From an uncultured Acidobacteriota bacterium (GTDB lineage: Bacteria; Acidobacteriota; Terriglobia; Terriglobales; Acidobacteriaceae): DNA of 5,056 bases. The notes under the pieces were generated by a model that was given only the letters and a program-made list of their open reading frames with translations, was not told the DNA's origin and did not search any database. The translations under genes and the position numbers were made by a program. How positions within the stretch are numbered: the first letter of the stretch is position 1; each line of letters opens with the position of its first letter. The DNA lies in NCBI GenBank assembly GCA_903832475.1, contig CAILBQ010000465.1, positions 1-5,056 of the forward strand, written 5' to 3'. Positions 1 through 5,056 of this stretch are shown piece after piece.

Positions 1-681
1 GCGGGCGACCAGCTTTTCGTCTCCCAGCAGGCGCGCCAACTCCTGCGGCGTGCCCTTCAACTGCGGCATCGTGCCCCAGTGAATGGGAAGGATGAGTTTG
101 GGTTGCAGATACTTTACGGCCAACACTGCTTCCTTGGGACCCATGGTGTAGCATCCGCCAATGGGCAGCATCGCTATGTCCGGAGCGTATAACTCGCGAA
201 TCAGCTCCATGTCCCGGAAGACTGCCGTATCTCCCGCGTGGTAGAGCACTGGCCCATCCGGAATTGCCAGCACAAACCCGACTGCCACGCCCAGGTACAG
301 CGACACGCCCTTCTCGTCGAGACTCGACGAGTGCCTGGCGTCGACCATCGACACCGTAACTCCGTCTAACTCTACGCTGCCGCCCAGGTTCATCCCGACT
401 GTCTTCTCAGCACCCTTGGACGCCATGTAACCGGCCAGTTCAAACATGGCGACGATCGTAGATCCGTGCTTTTTGGCCACGGGAATGGCATCGGCCGTGT
501 GATCGATGTGGGCGTGCGTCAGCAGAACATAGTCGATCTTCTCCGGTAGCTTGAAATCCCTGGGGAACCTGGGATTATGTTCCAGGAATGGATCGATCAG
601 GAAATTGATTCCGCCGGCAGTTTCCACCAGCACGGTTGCATGCCCCAGCCAGGTCACGCGCGTTCCCTTCAACAAAGTCAT
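1..681 (-). CDS. UPF0173 family metal-dependent hydrolase (metallo-beta-lactamase fold), C-terminus cut by window edge
   Basis: The gene encodes a cytoplasmic beta-lactamase-fold hydrolase of the UPF0173 (YtkL-like) family, whose natural substrate is not established. The 227 visible residues contain the family signatures in order: WLGHAT at 11-16, the metal-binding THAHIDH at 55-61 (ligands H56, H58, D60, H61), a histidine in ARHSS at 116-120, HAGDT at 148-152 with the bridging aspartate D151, PIGGCYTMGP at 173-182, and PIHWGT at 199-204 with the last ligand H201. Family members are about 225-235 residues long, so only a short C-terminal tail is missing. The ATG at 681 is preceded by GAGGA with a 4-nt gap, and the WLGH motif then falls at its usual distance from the start. 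No signal peptide is present. The gene lies 151 bp downstream of the methyltransferase on the same strand, so it could be read from that unit or from its own promoter. Family assignment is firm; function is not. Confidence 0.93.
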   Translation of the reverse strand, partial: MTLLKGTRVTWLGHATVLVETAGGINFLIDPFLEHNPRFPRDFKLPEKIDYVLLTHAHIDHTADAIPVAKKHGSTIVAMFELAGYMASKGAEKTVGMNLGGSVELDGVTVSMVDARHSSSLDEKGVSLYLGVAVGFVLAIPDGPVLYHAGDTAVFRDMELIRELYAPDIAMLPIGGCYTMGPKEAVLAVKYLQPKLILPIHWGTMPQLKGTPQELARLLGDEKLVAR

Positions 682-703
682 ACGTTCCTCTTCGATAGAA
701 CTT

Positions 704-721
704 TTTGTTTCAAGAAACAAA
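704..721. promoter_or_regulatory. Interrupted 8-bp palindrome upstream of the UPF0173 gene, possible operator
   Basis: TTTGTTTC and GAAACAAA form a perfect 8-bp inverted repeat separated by AA, centred 31-32 bp upstream of the UPF0173 start codon. It is AT-rich in an otherwise GC-rich gap. The position and symmetry suit a dimeric repressor site over the promoter. A two-base loop is too tight for a full RNA hairpin. No regulator gene in the window points to it, so the role is inferred. Confidence 0.3.
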
Positions 722-832
722 CACCACGGCTGCCGCTGCCGCGTGATGCTAGGTCAGTCCTGCTTCCACTCGGACTGCCTCTCGGTCAGATGCCGCACCA
801 TCGAATTCGGTACTGAAGGAGTAATGCGACTT

Positions 833-1483
833 TCAGCGCACGATAATCGCTTCGGAAACGCCGTCTTTGGCGAGGAACTGCTTCAGACCGGACCACGCGC
901 TGAACAGCCGCTCGATGTTGCGATTGGTCAGTGCGCGCTGCTGCGTCGCCGGCTTGGTCAATTGCAGATCGACGTTATCGGTGTCCGTCAGGTGGAAGCG
1001 ATGGTGCGGCGAGATCTCAGGTTGCAGCTTGGTATGAAACAGCGCCAGCAACTGCCCTCCCGGCGTCATCGCGGTATGCAGCGCATTGACGACCGGAGCC
1101 ACCAAACCTTCGGGGAGATAGTCCAGTGTCGACCACAGCAGCACCACGTCAAATTCGCGCCCGGAAAACTGCAGGTTCTGCTGCACAAAGCCCTCGCCGT
1201 TCCAGATCTGTTTCCCATCCTCGTCAAGGCCGGTCATCCATTCGCCGGAAAATGCGTCTTCGATGAGGTCGGCCATGTACACGCTGTGGCCCAGGTTGGT
1301 CAGAAAGTTGATGTTGTTCGGCGAAGTTGTGCCTATGTCCAGCACGCGCAGCCCCGGCTCCGAGGCCAGCCGCTTGCGCAGCGTGCCCCAGCCCCCGGAA
1401 TGACGTGGGATCTTGGGCCCCGTCAAGCCCTGCGGAGACGACCCATCCGATGCCGGCTGCCGGTCAAACAACCTGCCTAACAT
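833..1483 (-). CDS. Class I SAM-dependent methyltransferase-like protein with a degenerate cofactor loop
   Basis: The 216-residue protein has the pattern of a Rossmann-fold class I methyltransferase. Motif I is VLDIGTTSPNN at 47-57, a motif II-like acid is D72 in YMADL, motif IV is FDVVLLWSTLDYLP at 111-124, and PGG at 141-143 precedes strand 5 (LLALFHT). The usual GxGxG loop of motif I is replaced by GTTSPN, so cofactor binding may be altered or lost. The first 30 residues are polar and rich in G/P/S, with no signal peptide. I chose the ATG at 1483 because AGGAGG lies 8 nt upstream of it. The frame stays open to a GTG at 1588, but that start would overlap the bactofilin gene and add 35 residues of low-quality sequence. 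The gene begins 85 bp after the bactofilin stop on the same strand, so co-transcription is likely. The substrate is unknown. It could be a non-catalytic methyltransferase-fold protein. Confidence 0.75.
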   Translation of the reverse strand: MLGRLFDRQPASDGSSPQGLTGPKIPRHSGGWGTLRKRLASEPGLRVLDIGTTSPNNINFLTNLGHSVYMADLIEDAFSGEWMTGLDEDGKQIWNGEGFVQQNLQFSGREFDVVLLWSTLDYLPEGLVAPVVNALHTAMTPGGQLLALFHTKLQPEISPHHRFHLTDTDNVDLQLTKPATQQRALTNRNIERLFSAWSGLKQFLAKDGVSEAIIVR

Positions 1484-1568
1484 TTTCCCTGCCTCCTGCT
1501 GCGGTCCACCTGGTTGCCAGAGTTTTCCGCCGCGGCCATCCTGAAGCCAGCCATGCCGATCCTGCCGG

Positions 1569-1991
1569 TCAGGCCTGGAACAAGCCACCCGCTGGTGCAG
1601 CTTCGCCCTCGACGGCCTTCACCGGCTCAGCAGGCTTGCTGCCCGGCTGCATTGCGGCCGCGCCGGCCGTCAGATCCACCTTGCCGCGAAAAACAGCATT
1701 GTCTTCGATGGCCAGCCGCAAAGCCCGCACGTCGCCGGTCACCTGGCATCCTGCGCGTAGTTCGACGCGACCGGTTGCTGCGATGTTGCCCTGCAACTGC
1801 CCCAGGATCAGCACATCTCGCGCCGTCAAGTCCGCCGCCACCACGGCGTTTGGCCCAATCGTCAACCGGCTCTCGGAAAGACTCACCGTTCCTTCAATGC
1901 GACCGTCGATAAACAGGTCTTCGCTGCCTTTCACTTCGCCGCGGATGACCACCGATTTACCGATCCGGGCCGGTACGTTCTCAACTGCCAT
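1569..1991 (-). CDS. Bactofilin (polymer-forming cytoskeletal protein)
   Basis: Bactofilins polymerise without nucleotide into filaments or membrane-associated patches that position cell-wall enzymes and other envelope machinery. This 140-residue protein has a short N-terminal tail and then a bactofilin (DUF583) beta-helix at about residues 11-107. The regular beta-strand/turn periodicity is visible in GEVKGSEDLFIDGRIEGTV (18-36), RLTIGPNAVVAADLTARDV, GQLQGNIAATGRVELRAG and LAIEDNAVFRGKVDL. The C-terminal 33 residues are Ala/Pro/Glu-rich and probably disordered, as is typical of the family. The ATG at 1991 has AGAGGA 8 nt upstream and sits at the family's normal N-terminus, whereas upstream in-frame sequence to 2057 looks non-coding. 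A well-formed promoter lies at 2034-2062. The methyltransferase-like gene follows 85 bp downstream, and the two are probably an operon. There is no transmembrane segment. Confidence 0.93.
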   Translation of the reverse strand: MAVENVPARIGKSVVIRGEVKGSEDLFIDGRIEGTVSLSESRLTIGPNAVVAADLTARDVLILGQLQGNIAATGRVELRAGCQVTGDVRALRLAIEDNAVFRGKVDLTAGAAAMQPGSKPAEPVKAVEGEAAPAGGLFQA

Positions 1992-2006
1992 GGGTTGAAT
2001 CCTCTG

Positions 2007-2027
2007 AGGGTCCGCTATCGGGACCCT
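2007..2027 (-). promoter_or_regulatory. Hairpin at the predicted 5' end of the bactofilin transcript
   Basis: AGGGTCC and GGACCCT form a perfect 7-bp stem with a 7-nt loop. The predicted start of transcription from the promoter at 2034-2062 falls at about 2027, so the stem would sit at the extreme 5' end of the mRNA. It ends one base before the AGAGGA ribosome binding site at 2000-2005. Such an element could stabilise the message or limit access to the ribosome binding site. The symmetry could instead be a protein-binding site in DNA. Structure is seen; role is inferred. Confidence 0.45.
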
Positions 2028-2033
2028 GCCGGA

Positions 2034-2062
2034 ACTATAACAACCAACGCCCCCCATGACAA
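2034..2062 (-). promoter_or_regulatory. Sigma70-type promoter for the bactofilin-methyltransferase unit
   Basis: On the minus strand the -35 element TTGTCA (2057-2062, five of six consensus bases) and the -10 element TATAGT (2034-2039, five of six) are separated by exactly 17 bp. Transcription would start near 2027 and leave a leader of about 36 nt before the bactofilin ATG at 1991. This is the best promoter match in the gaps I examined. Confidence 0.6.
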
Positions 2063-2079
2063 AACAACTGCGACGCTGC

Positions 2080-2110
2080 GGGACTTCCCGCGTCTAAAAG
2101 GGGAAGTTCC
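2080..2110 (+). promoter_or_regulatory. Long hairpin in the leader of the secreted-protein gene
   Basis: Positions 2080-2089 (GGGACTTCCC) pair with 2101-2110 (GGGAAGTTCC) over 10 bp including one G-U pair, around an 11-nt loop containing CTAAAA. The element ends 22 nt upstream of the ATG at 2133. No T-run follows it, so it is not a standard terminator. I found no matching -35/-10 pair for the plus-strand gene. The hairpin may be a leader structure or an operator dyad. Confidence 0.4.
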
Positions 2111-2132
2111 GTGGCAATCTAGCAAGACACCT

Positions 2133-3068
2133 ATGCTGAAAAGCGCAGCGCAACCGCAATCCGCCTCCGCGATCCCGCGTCGCGTTGCCCTTTCCCTGCT
2201 TTGTGCGCTGCTTCCCTGCTGCACCGCCTACGCGCAGCCACCCGAAGGCCCCGCCCAACCGGCTCCCGGCCCGCTGACGCAGCAGCAGACCGAATCCATG
2301 GTGCGCCGCGTCCTCCAGACCGAGATGCACGCCGCCAATGACACCAGCCATCCCATGCAGTACCGCATCCGCAAATCCAGCCCGCGCTTTTCCACCACCA
2401 AGCTAATTGTCGAAACCAAAGATGGCGACGTCGCCCGCCTGATCGCCATCAACGGCATTCCTCTCACCCCCAGCGAACAGCAAATTGAAGACACCCGCCT
2501 GCAGGAGCTCGCCTCCGACCCCGGCAAGCAGCGCCATCGACAGGAGCGCGAACAAAACGACGCCGAGCGTGCCCGCAAGATCATGCGCGCGTTGCCCGAG
2601 GCCTTCCACTACCAGTACGCCGGCATCGCCACCACGCCGCAGGGCCCCAGCTACCGCTTCAGCTTCCAGCCCAACCCCGACTTCGATCCTCAAGACATCG
2701 AGGCCCAGGCGCTCAAAGCCATGGCCGGCGAGCTGTGGATCGACGTGGCGCAGCAGCGCGTCACGCGTCTCGAGGGCAAGCGTCTGCACGACGTCGACTA
2801 CGCCTGGGGAATTCTGGGCAAACTCGAAGAAGGCGGCAATCTTCTCCTGGAACAGGCCGATGTGGGCAATCACCAATGGCGCACCGTTCACCTGGTGCTG
2901 AACATGAACGCCCGCGTGCTGCTGAAAACCATCCGCCTAGACACCACGCTGGAGCTCTCGCAGTTCACACCCGTGACCAGCGGTATCGGCTATCAGCAAG
3001 CCATCCAGATCCTGCAAGTCTCCGCACAGCAGCCCGCCCGGCCCGCTTCCTCCGGCCCCGGCAGGTAA
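2133..3068 (+). CDS. Secreted protein of an uncharacterised family, probably acidobacterial
   Basis: The 311-residue product has a clear Sec signal peptide. RR at 16-17 is followed by a hydrophobic core at about 18-31 and a likely signal-peptidase I site after TAYA (34/35). Cysteines at 29-30 are preceded by P, so a lipobox is unlikely. The mature protein starts with a Pro/Gln-rich linker (35-52). A mixed region with VRRVLQTEMHAAND follows, then a highly charged helix (about 131-153), then a conserved-looking block from ALPEAFHYQY (153-162) through RFSFQPNPDFDP (175-186), MAGELWIDV (197-205), DVDYAWGILGKLEEGG (220-235), EQADVG (240-245) and FTPVTSG (278-284). I recall this block from many uncharacterised exported acidobacterial proteins. 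The alternating strands loosely resemble LolA-like folds, which is only an inference. The ATG at 2133 lacks a good Shine-Dalgarno sequence but places the signal peptide correctly. The gene is divergent from bactofilin and convergent with the DUF2076 gene. Function is unknown. Confidence 0.8.
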   Translation: MLKSAAQPQSASAIPRRVALSLLCALLPCCTAYAQPPEGPAQPAPGPLTQQQTESMVRRVLQTEMHAANDTSHPMQYRIRKSSPRFSTTKLIVETKDGDVARLIAINGIPLTPSEQQIEDTRLQELASDPGKQRHRQEREQNDAERARKIMRALPEAFHYQYAGIATTPQGPSYRFSFQPNPDFDPQDIEAQALKAMAGELWIDVAQQRVTRLEGKRLHDVDYAWGILGKLEEGGNLLLEQADVGNHQWRTVHLVLNMNARVLLKTIRLDTTLELSQFTPVTSGIGYQQAIQILQVSAQQPARPASSGPGR

Positions 3069-3106
3069 GCACAAGACGCAGCGGCTGCAGGCGCGGCGGG
3101 TGCTTA
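3066..3106. terminator. Inverted repeat spanning both convergent stop codons, possible bidirectional terminator
   Basis: The plus-strand gene ends in TAAGCAC (3066-3072) and the minus-strand DUF2076 gene also ends in TAAGCAC (complement of 3100-3106). The two ends form a perfect 7-bp inverted repeat with a 27-nt GC-rich spacer holding the dyad GCAGCGGCTGC (3078-3088). A transcript in either direction could fold at its stop codon. Neither strand has a T-tract after the stem, so intrinsic termination is not demonstrated. Confidence 0.3.
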
Positions 3107-3970
3107 GAAGCCGCCGGAGTCGTCGCCTGACCCACTGCCGCCATCGTCAAACGAGCTCGAATCGTCAAATCCCGACCCGCCGCCGCCATCGTCATTGCCC
3201 GGCTCAGACCAGCTATCGTCGGCCAGTTGACCGCTGTTGCCGGAATCATCGGCAAATTGATGCTCGCCGCCCTCATGACGTTCGCCGCCCGGCGAGTCGT
3301 AGTAGTTGTTGACCACGTTCTCTTCGATTGGCCGTTCGAACCCCGGTCCCATGCCCATCCCGACGCCCGGCATGCCCCAGCCGCCCATGCCCATGCCCAT
3401 CCCGGGATGGCCAAAGCCGCCGTGCAACATCGACTCGACGCCTTCAAAAACCAGGGCTCCCGCCGCCACGCCGGCTGCAGTCTGAGCAGCGGAGCGCAGG
3501 AAGCTTGGCTGACCCTGCGGGACATATCCCGGAGCACCATAGCCCGGCGCGCCACCGTATCCCTGGCCAGGATACGGCTGGCCCTGATAGGGCTGCCCCG
3601 GGTAAGGCGACTGGCCCTGGTACGGCGCCTGGTATTCCGTCGGCTGCGGACTGTACACCGGCTGATACTGCGGAGCCTGTGCCGGTGGCGCATCCTTGTC
3701 GCCCAGCAGCCTGCCCAGGAAGCTGGTTGCATGCGCCGGATGCTGCTGCAGCTGCTGTACCTGCTGCTGCGCCTGCGTCAGTTGAATTTTGGCCTGCTCG
3801 AGGGCGATGTTCTGCACCAGCACGCTCTGCGCCAGGATGTACACCGCATCCGGATTCTGGCTGAAGCCGCGCGTCAAAAGCGATTCCGCATCCGGGTCTT
3901 TTTCGGTGAGTTGCGTGGAATTCACCCGCTCCACGAGCGAGTTCAGCATCTGTTCTTCCTGAGAAGTCAC
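3104..3970 (-). CDS. DUF2076 domain protein with low-complexity Gly/Pro/Met and acidic tail
   Basis: The 288-residue protein matches the DUF2076 pattern. The N-terminal helical part (1-75) has DPDAESLL (25-32), NPDAVYILAQSVLVQNIAL (39-57) and a Gln-rich coiled-coil stretch (58-76). FLGRLLG follows at 84-90, then a Pro/Gln/Tyr/Gly-rich segment with PYQGQ/PYPGQ repeats (94-154). A short Ala/Gly-rich hydrophobic helix lies at 157-177, then a Gly-Met repeat (185-210) and NVVNNYYDS (218-226). The tail (227-288) is rich in Asp, Gly and Ser and ends in SGGF. The hydrophobic helix may be membrane-associated, but no N-terminal signal peptide is present. The start is GTG at 3970, with GGAGG 8 nt upstream. 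The family has no established function. The gene converges with the secreted-protein gene and has a 311-bp gene-free stretch upstream. Family assignment is by recalled pattern. Confidence 0.85.
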   Translation of the reverse strand: MTSQEEQMLNSLVERVNSTQLTEKDPDAESLLTRGFSQNPDAVYILAQSVLVQNIALEQAKIQLTQAQQQVQQLQQHPAHATSFLGRLLGDKDAPPAQAPQYQPVYSPQPTEYQAPYQGQSPYPGQPYQGQPYPGQGYGGAPGYGAPGYVPQGQPSFLRSAAQTAAGVAAGALVFEGVESMLHGGFGHPGMGMGMGGWGMPGVGMGMGPGFERPIEENVVNNYYDSPGGERHEGGEHQFADDSGNSGQLADDSWSEPGNDDGGGGSGFDDSSSFDDGGSGSGDDSGGF

Positions 3971-4281
3971 GGTTCGATCCTCCAGCGGCCTTCGTTTCCA
4001 TACCGGCCACGCCTCCCATCAGACGCACCGGCACATCGAAACGTTGCGCCGCTACACAGAATACGAGAGTAGGCCAATTGCAGTTCCAGTTGCGCAGCCC
4101 CCGGCGGTCCCGCGCTCCGGAACGACTTGTTCTTTGGCGGAGTGTCGCCTGCAGGCGAGTTGGTGGGGGCTGAAAGCCCGCACAATCCAGAAGCTTCTTC
4201 GGCACGACCGAAGTGTTACCCGGTTACAAGGTGTTCGGGGTCGTATCCAAGCGCGATCGATTCCGCGATTCCTCAGTTTGT
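3971..4281. other. Gene-free stretch between the DUF2076 gene and the MenC-like gene
   Basis: These 311 bp contain no reading frame with family-like sequence, and the open frames crossing it are arginine/proline-rich shadows. The right part holds the palindrome cluster at 4145-4213. The left part should carry the promoter of the DUF2076 gene, since MenC ends upstream and the gap is long. I found no good -35/-10 pair there. A weak TATTCT on the minus strand near 4060 lacks a matching -35. No tRNA or recognised riboswitch is apparent. Confidence 0.6.
4145..4213. repeat. Cluster of three palindromes, REP-like intergenic element candidate
   Basis: Three palindromes lie within 69 bp. The first is a perfect 14-bp palindrome, TCGCCTGCAGGCGA (4145-4158). 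The second is a hairpin at 4163-4183 with stem GTG-g-GGGCT / AGCCC-g-CAC, one G-G mismatch and a GAA loop. The third is a hairpin at 4197-4213 with stem CTTCGG / CCGAAG and loop CACGA. Closely spaced short hairpins in a long intergenic gap are typical of dispersed repetitive palindromic elements. Only one copy of the cluster is visible here, so its repetitive nature is inferred. It also lies 69 bp past the MenC stop, where it could act as mRNA 3' structure. Confidence 0.45.
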
Positions 4282-5056
4282 TCAGCCCACAAGCGCCACA
4301 GCCCGAATCTCCTGCTTGCGCACCGTGAGCCGCTCTACCAGGTCCGTCTTCACTTCGTATCCGCGGCCCGGCGTATCCGGAATGGCAATCTCGCCCGCCG
4401 CCGATACCGTCACTTCCGGCTCGATGATGTCCTCGGCCCAGTACCGCGCCGACGCTGAAACATCGCCCGGCAGGGTGAAGTTTTCGAGAGTCGAGAGCGC
4501 GATGTTGTGCGACCGGCCTATTCCCGACTCCAGCATGCCGCCGCACCACACCGGGATGCCGCGCTCGTAGGCCGCATTGTGTACAGCCACCGCTTCTGAA
4601 AAGCCGCCAACCCGACCCAGCTTGATGTTGATGATCCGGCAGCTTTCCATCTCGATCGCCGCCAGCGCGTCACGCCGGTTGCGGATCGATTCATCGAGGC
4701 AAATCGGCGTATTGAGGCGCTTTTGCAGCATGGAGTGATAGTAAAAATCGTCGTACCAAAGCGGCTGCTCCACCATCAGCATTTCGAACTGATCGAAGCT
4801 CACCAGGTGATCCGCATCGCGCAGCCGGTACGCTGAATTGGCGTCGCAGCTCAGCACGATGCCGGGAAAGCGGTCTCGCACCTTCTCGAATACCTCAACA
4901 TCCCAACCCGGCTTGCACTTCAGCTTGATGCGCTGATACCCCGCCGCGACTTCGCGCCCCACCACGTCCAGCGTCTCGGCAATCGACGATTGAATCCCTA
5001 TCGAAACTCCGCAGACAATGCTTTCCCGTACGCCGCCCAGCAACTGGCTTAGTGAA
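4282..5056 (-). CDS. menC: o-Succinylbenzoate synthase / N-succinylamino acid racemase family enolase (MenC type 2), N-terminus cut by window edge
   Basis: This enolase-superfamily enzyme should dehydrate SHCHC to o-succinylbenzoate in menaquinone synthesis, or racemise N-succinylamino acids. The family contains both activities and sequence alone often cannot separate them. The 257 visible residues form the TIM-barrel domain: catalytic KxK in RIKLKCKPG (K44, K46), metal ligands D71 (CDANSAY), E96 (VEQPL) and D121 (CLDES), and the opposite catalytic lysine K145 (NIKLGRVGG), with residues numbered from the first complete codon in the window. GGMLESGIGRSHNIAL (172-187) and FTLPGDVSASARYW (193-206) are typical of the MenC/racemase group. 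Family members are about 370 residues, so roughly 110 N-terminal residues (the capping domain) lie beyond the edge. A TTG at 5043 lies inside the domain and the frame is open to the edge, so it is not the start. All catalytic residues in the visible part are intact. No other men gene is in the window. Confidence 0.92.
   Translation of the reverse strand, partial: SLSQLLGGVRESIVCGVSIGIQSSIAETLDVVGREVAAGYQRIKLKCKPGWDVEVFEKVRDRFPGIVLSCDANSAYRLRDADHLVSFDQFEMLMVEQPLWYDDFYYHSMLQKRLNTPICLDESIRNRRDALAAIEMESCRIINIKLGRVGGFSEAVAVHNAAYERGIPVWCGGMLESGIGRSHNIALSTLENFTLPGDVSASARYWAEDIIEPEVTVSAAGEIAIPDTPGRGYEVKTDLVERLTVRKQEIRAVALVG

Noticed and set aside
692..711. A possible promoter TTGTTT-17 bp-TATCGA for the UPF0173 gene
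   Set aside because: Both boxes match only three of six consensus bases, and the start of transcription would fall inside or after the ribosome binding site at 686-690.
755..777. Inverted repeat CAGTCC / GGACTG as a terminator after the methyltransferase
   Set aside because: The stem is only 6 bp with an 11-nt loop and no T-run follows on the minus strand, so chance is a sufficient explanation.
551..1480. A 309-codon plus-strand open frame across the UPF0173 and methyltransferase genes
   Set aside because: It is antisense to two genes with recognisable motifs, crosses their intergenic gap, and its translation is rich in R, Q and H with no family pattern.
1484..1588. A 35-residue N-terminal extension of the methyltransferase starting at GTG 1588
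   Set aside because: It overlaps the bactofilin coding end and has no domain content, whereas the ATG at 1483 has AGGAGG at the 8-nt spacing also seen for the bactofilin and DUF2076 genes.
3540..3660. Repetitive DNA that might look like a tandem repeat array
   Set aside because: The periodicity comes from imperfect PYQGQ/PYPGQ codon repeats in the DUF2076 protein and is not a CRISPR or satellite array.
3444..4205. A long minus-strand frame overlapping the DUF2076 gene
   Set aside because: It is an out-of-phase shadow of the GC-rich low-complexity DUF2076 coding sequence and extends into the gene-free gap without a credible domain.

Overview
The window is GC-rich and carries six genes. Five lie on the minus strand and one on the plus strand. 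No transposase, integrase, phage gene, tRNA, rRNA or CRISPR array is visible. The combination of genes is what I would expect from a soil-type Acidobacteriota genome: a bactofilin, a large uncharacterised secreted-protein family that I recall from acidobacteria, a DUF2076 protein and a type-2 MenC-like enolase. That taxonomic guess rests on recalled protein patterns, not on a search.

Layout: positions 1-681 (minus) hold a UPF0173 metallo-beta-lactamase-fold hydrolase that runs off the left edge and lacks at most a few C-terminal residues. After a 151-bp gap come a divergent class-I methyltransferase-like protein (833-1483, minus) and a bactofilin (1569-1991, minus). These two are very probably one transcription unit, with bactofilin first. 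A good sigma70-type promoter (TTGTCA, 17 bp, TATAGT) lies upstream of bactofilin, and its predicted transcript would begin with a 7-bp hairpin just ahead of the ribosome binding site. The divergent gene at 2133-3068 (plus) encodes a secreted protein with a clear signal peptide, and its leader contains a 10-bp hairpin. It converges on a DUF2076 protein (3104-3970, minus) across only 35 bp, and a 7-bp inverted repeat spans both stop codons. A 311-bp gene-free stretch (3971-4281) contains three closely spaced palindromes that look like an intergenic repeat unit. The window ends in a MenC / N-succinylamino acid racemase family enolase (4282-5056, minus) whose N-terminus lies off the right edge.

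There is no obvious pathway linking all six genes. Bactofilin, the secreted protein and DUF2076 all suggest cell-envelope or cytoskeletal functions. The MenC homologue would belong to menaquinone synthesis or amino-acid racemisation. The most useful leads are the bactofilin-methyltransferase pair with its structured leader, and the palindrome cluster upstream of the DUF2076 gene. I see no convincing evidence of an entirely new system.
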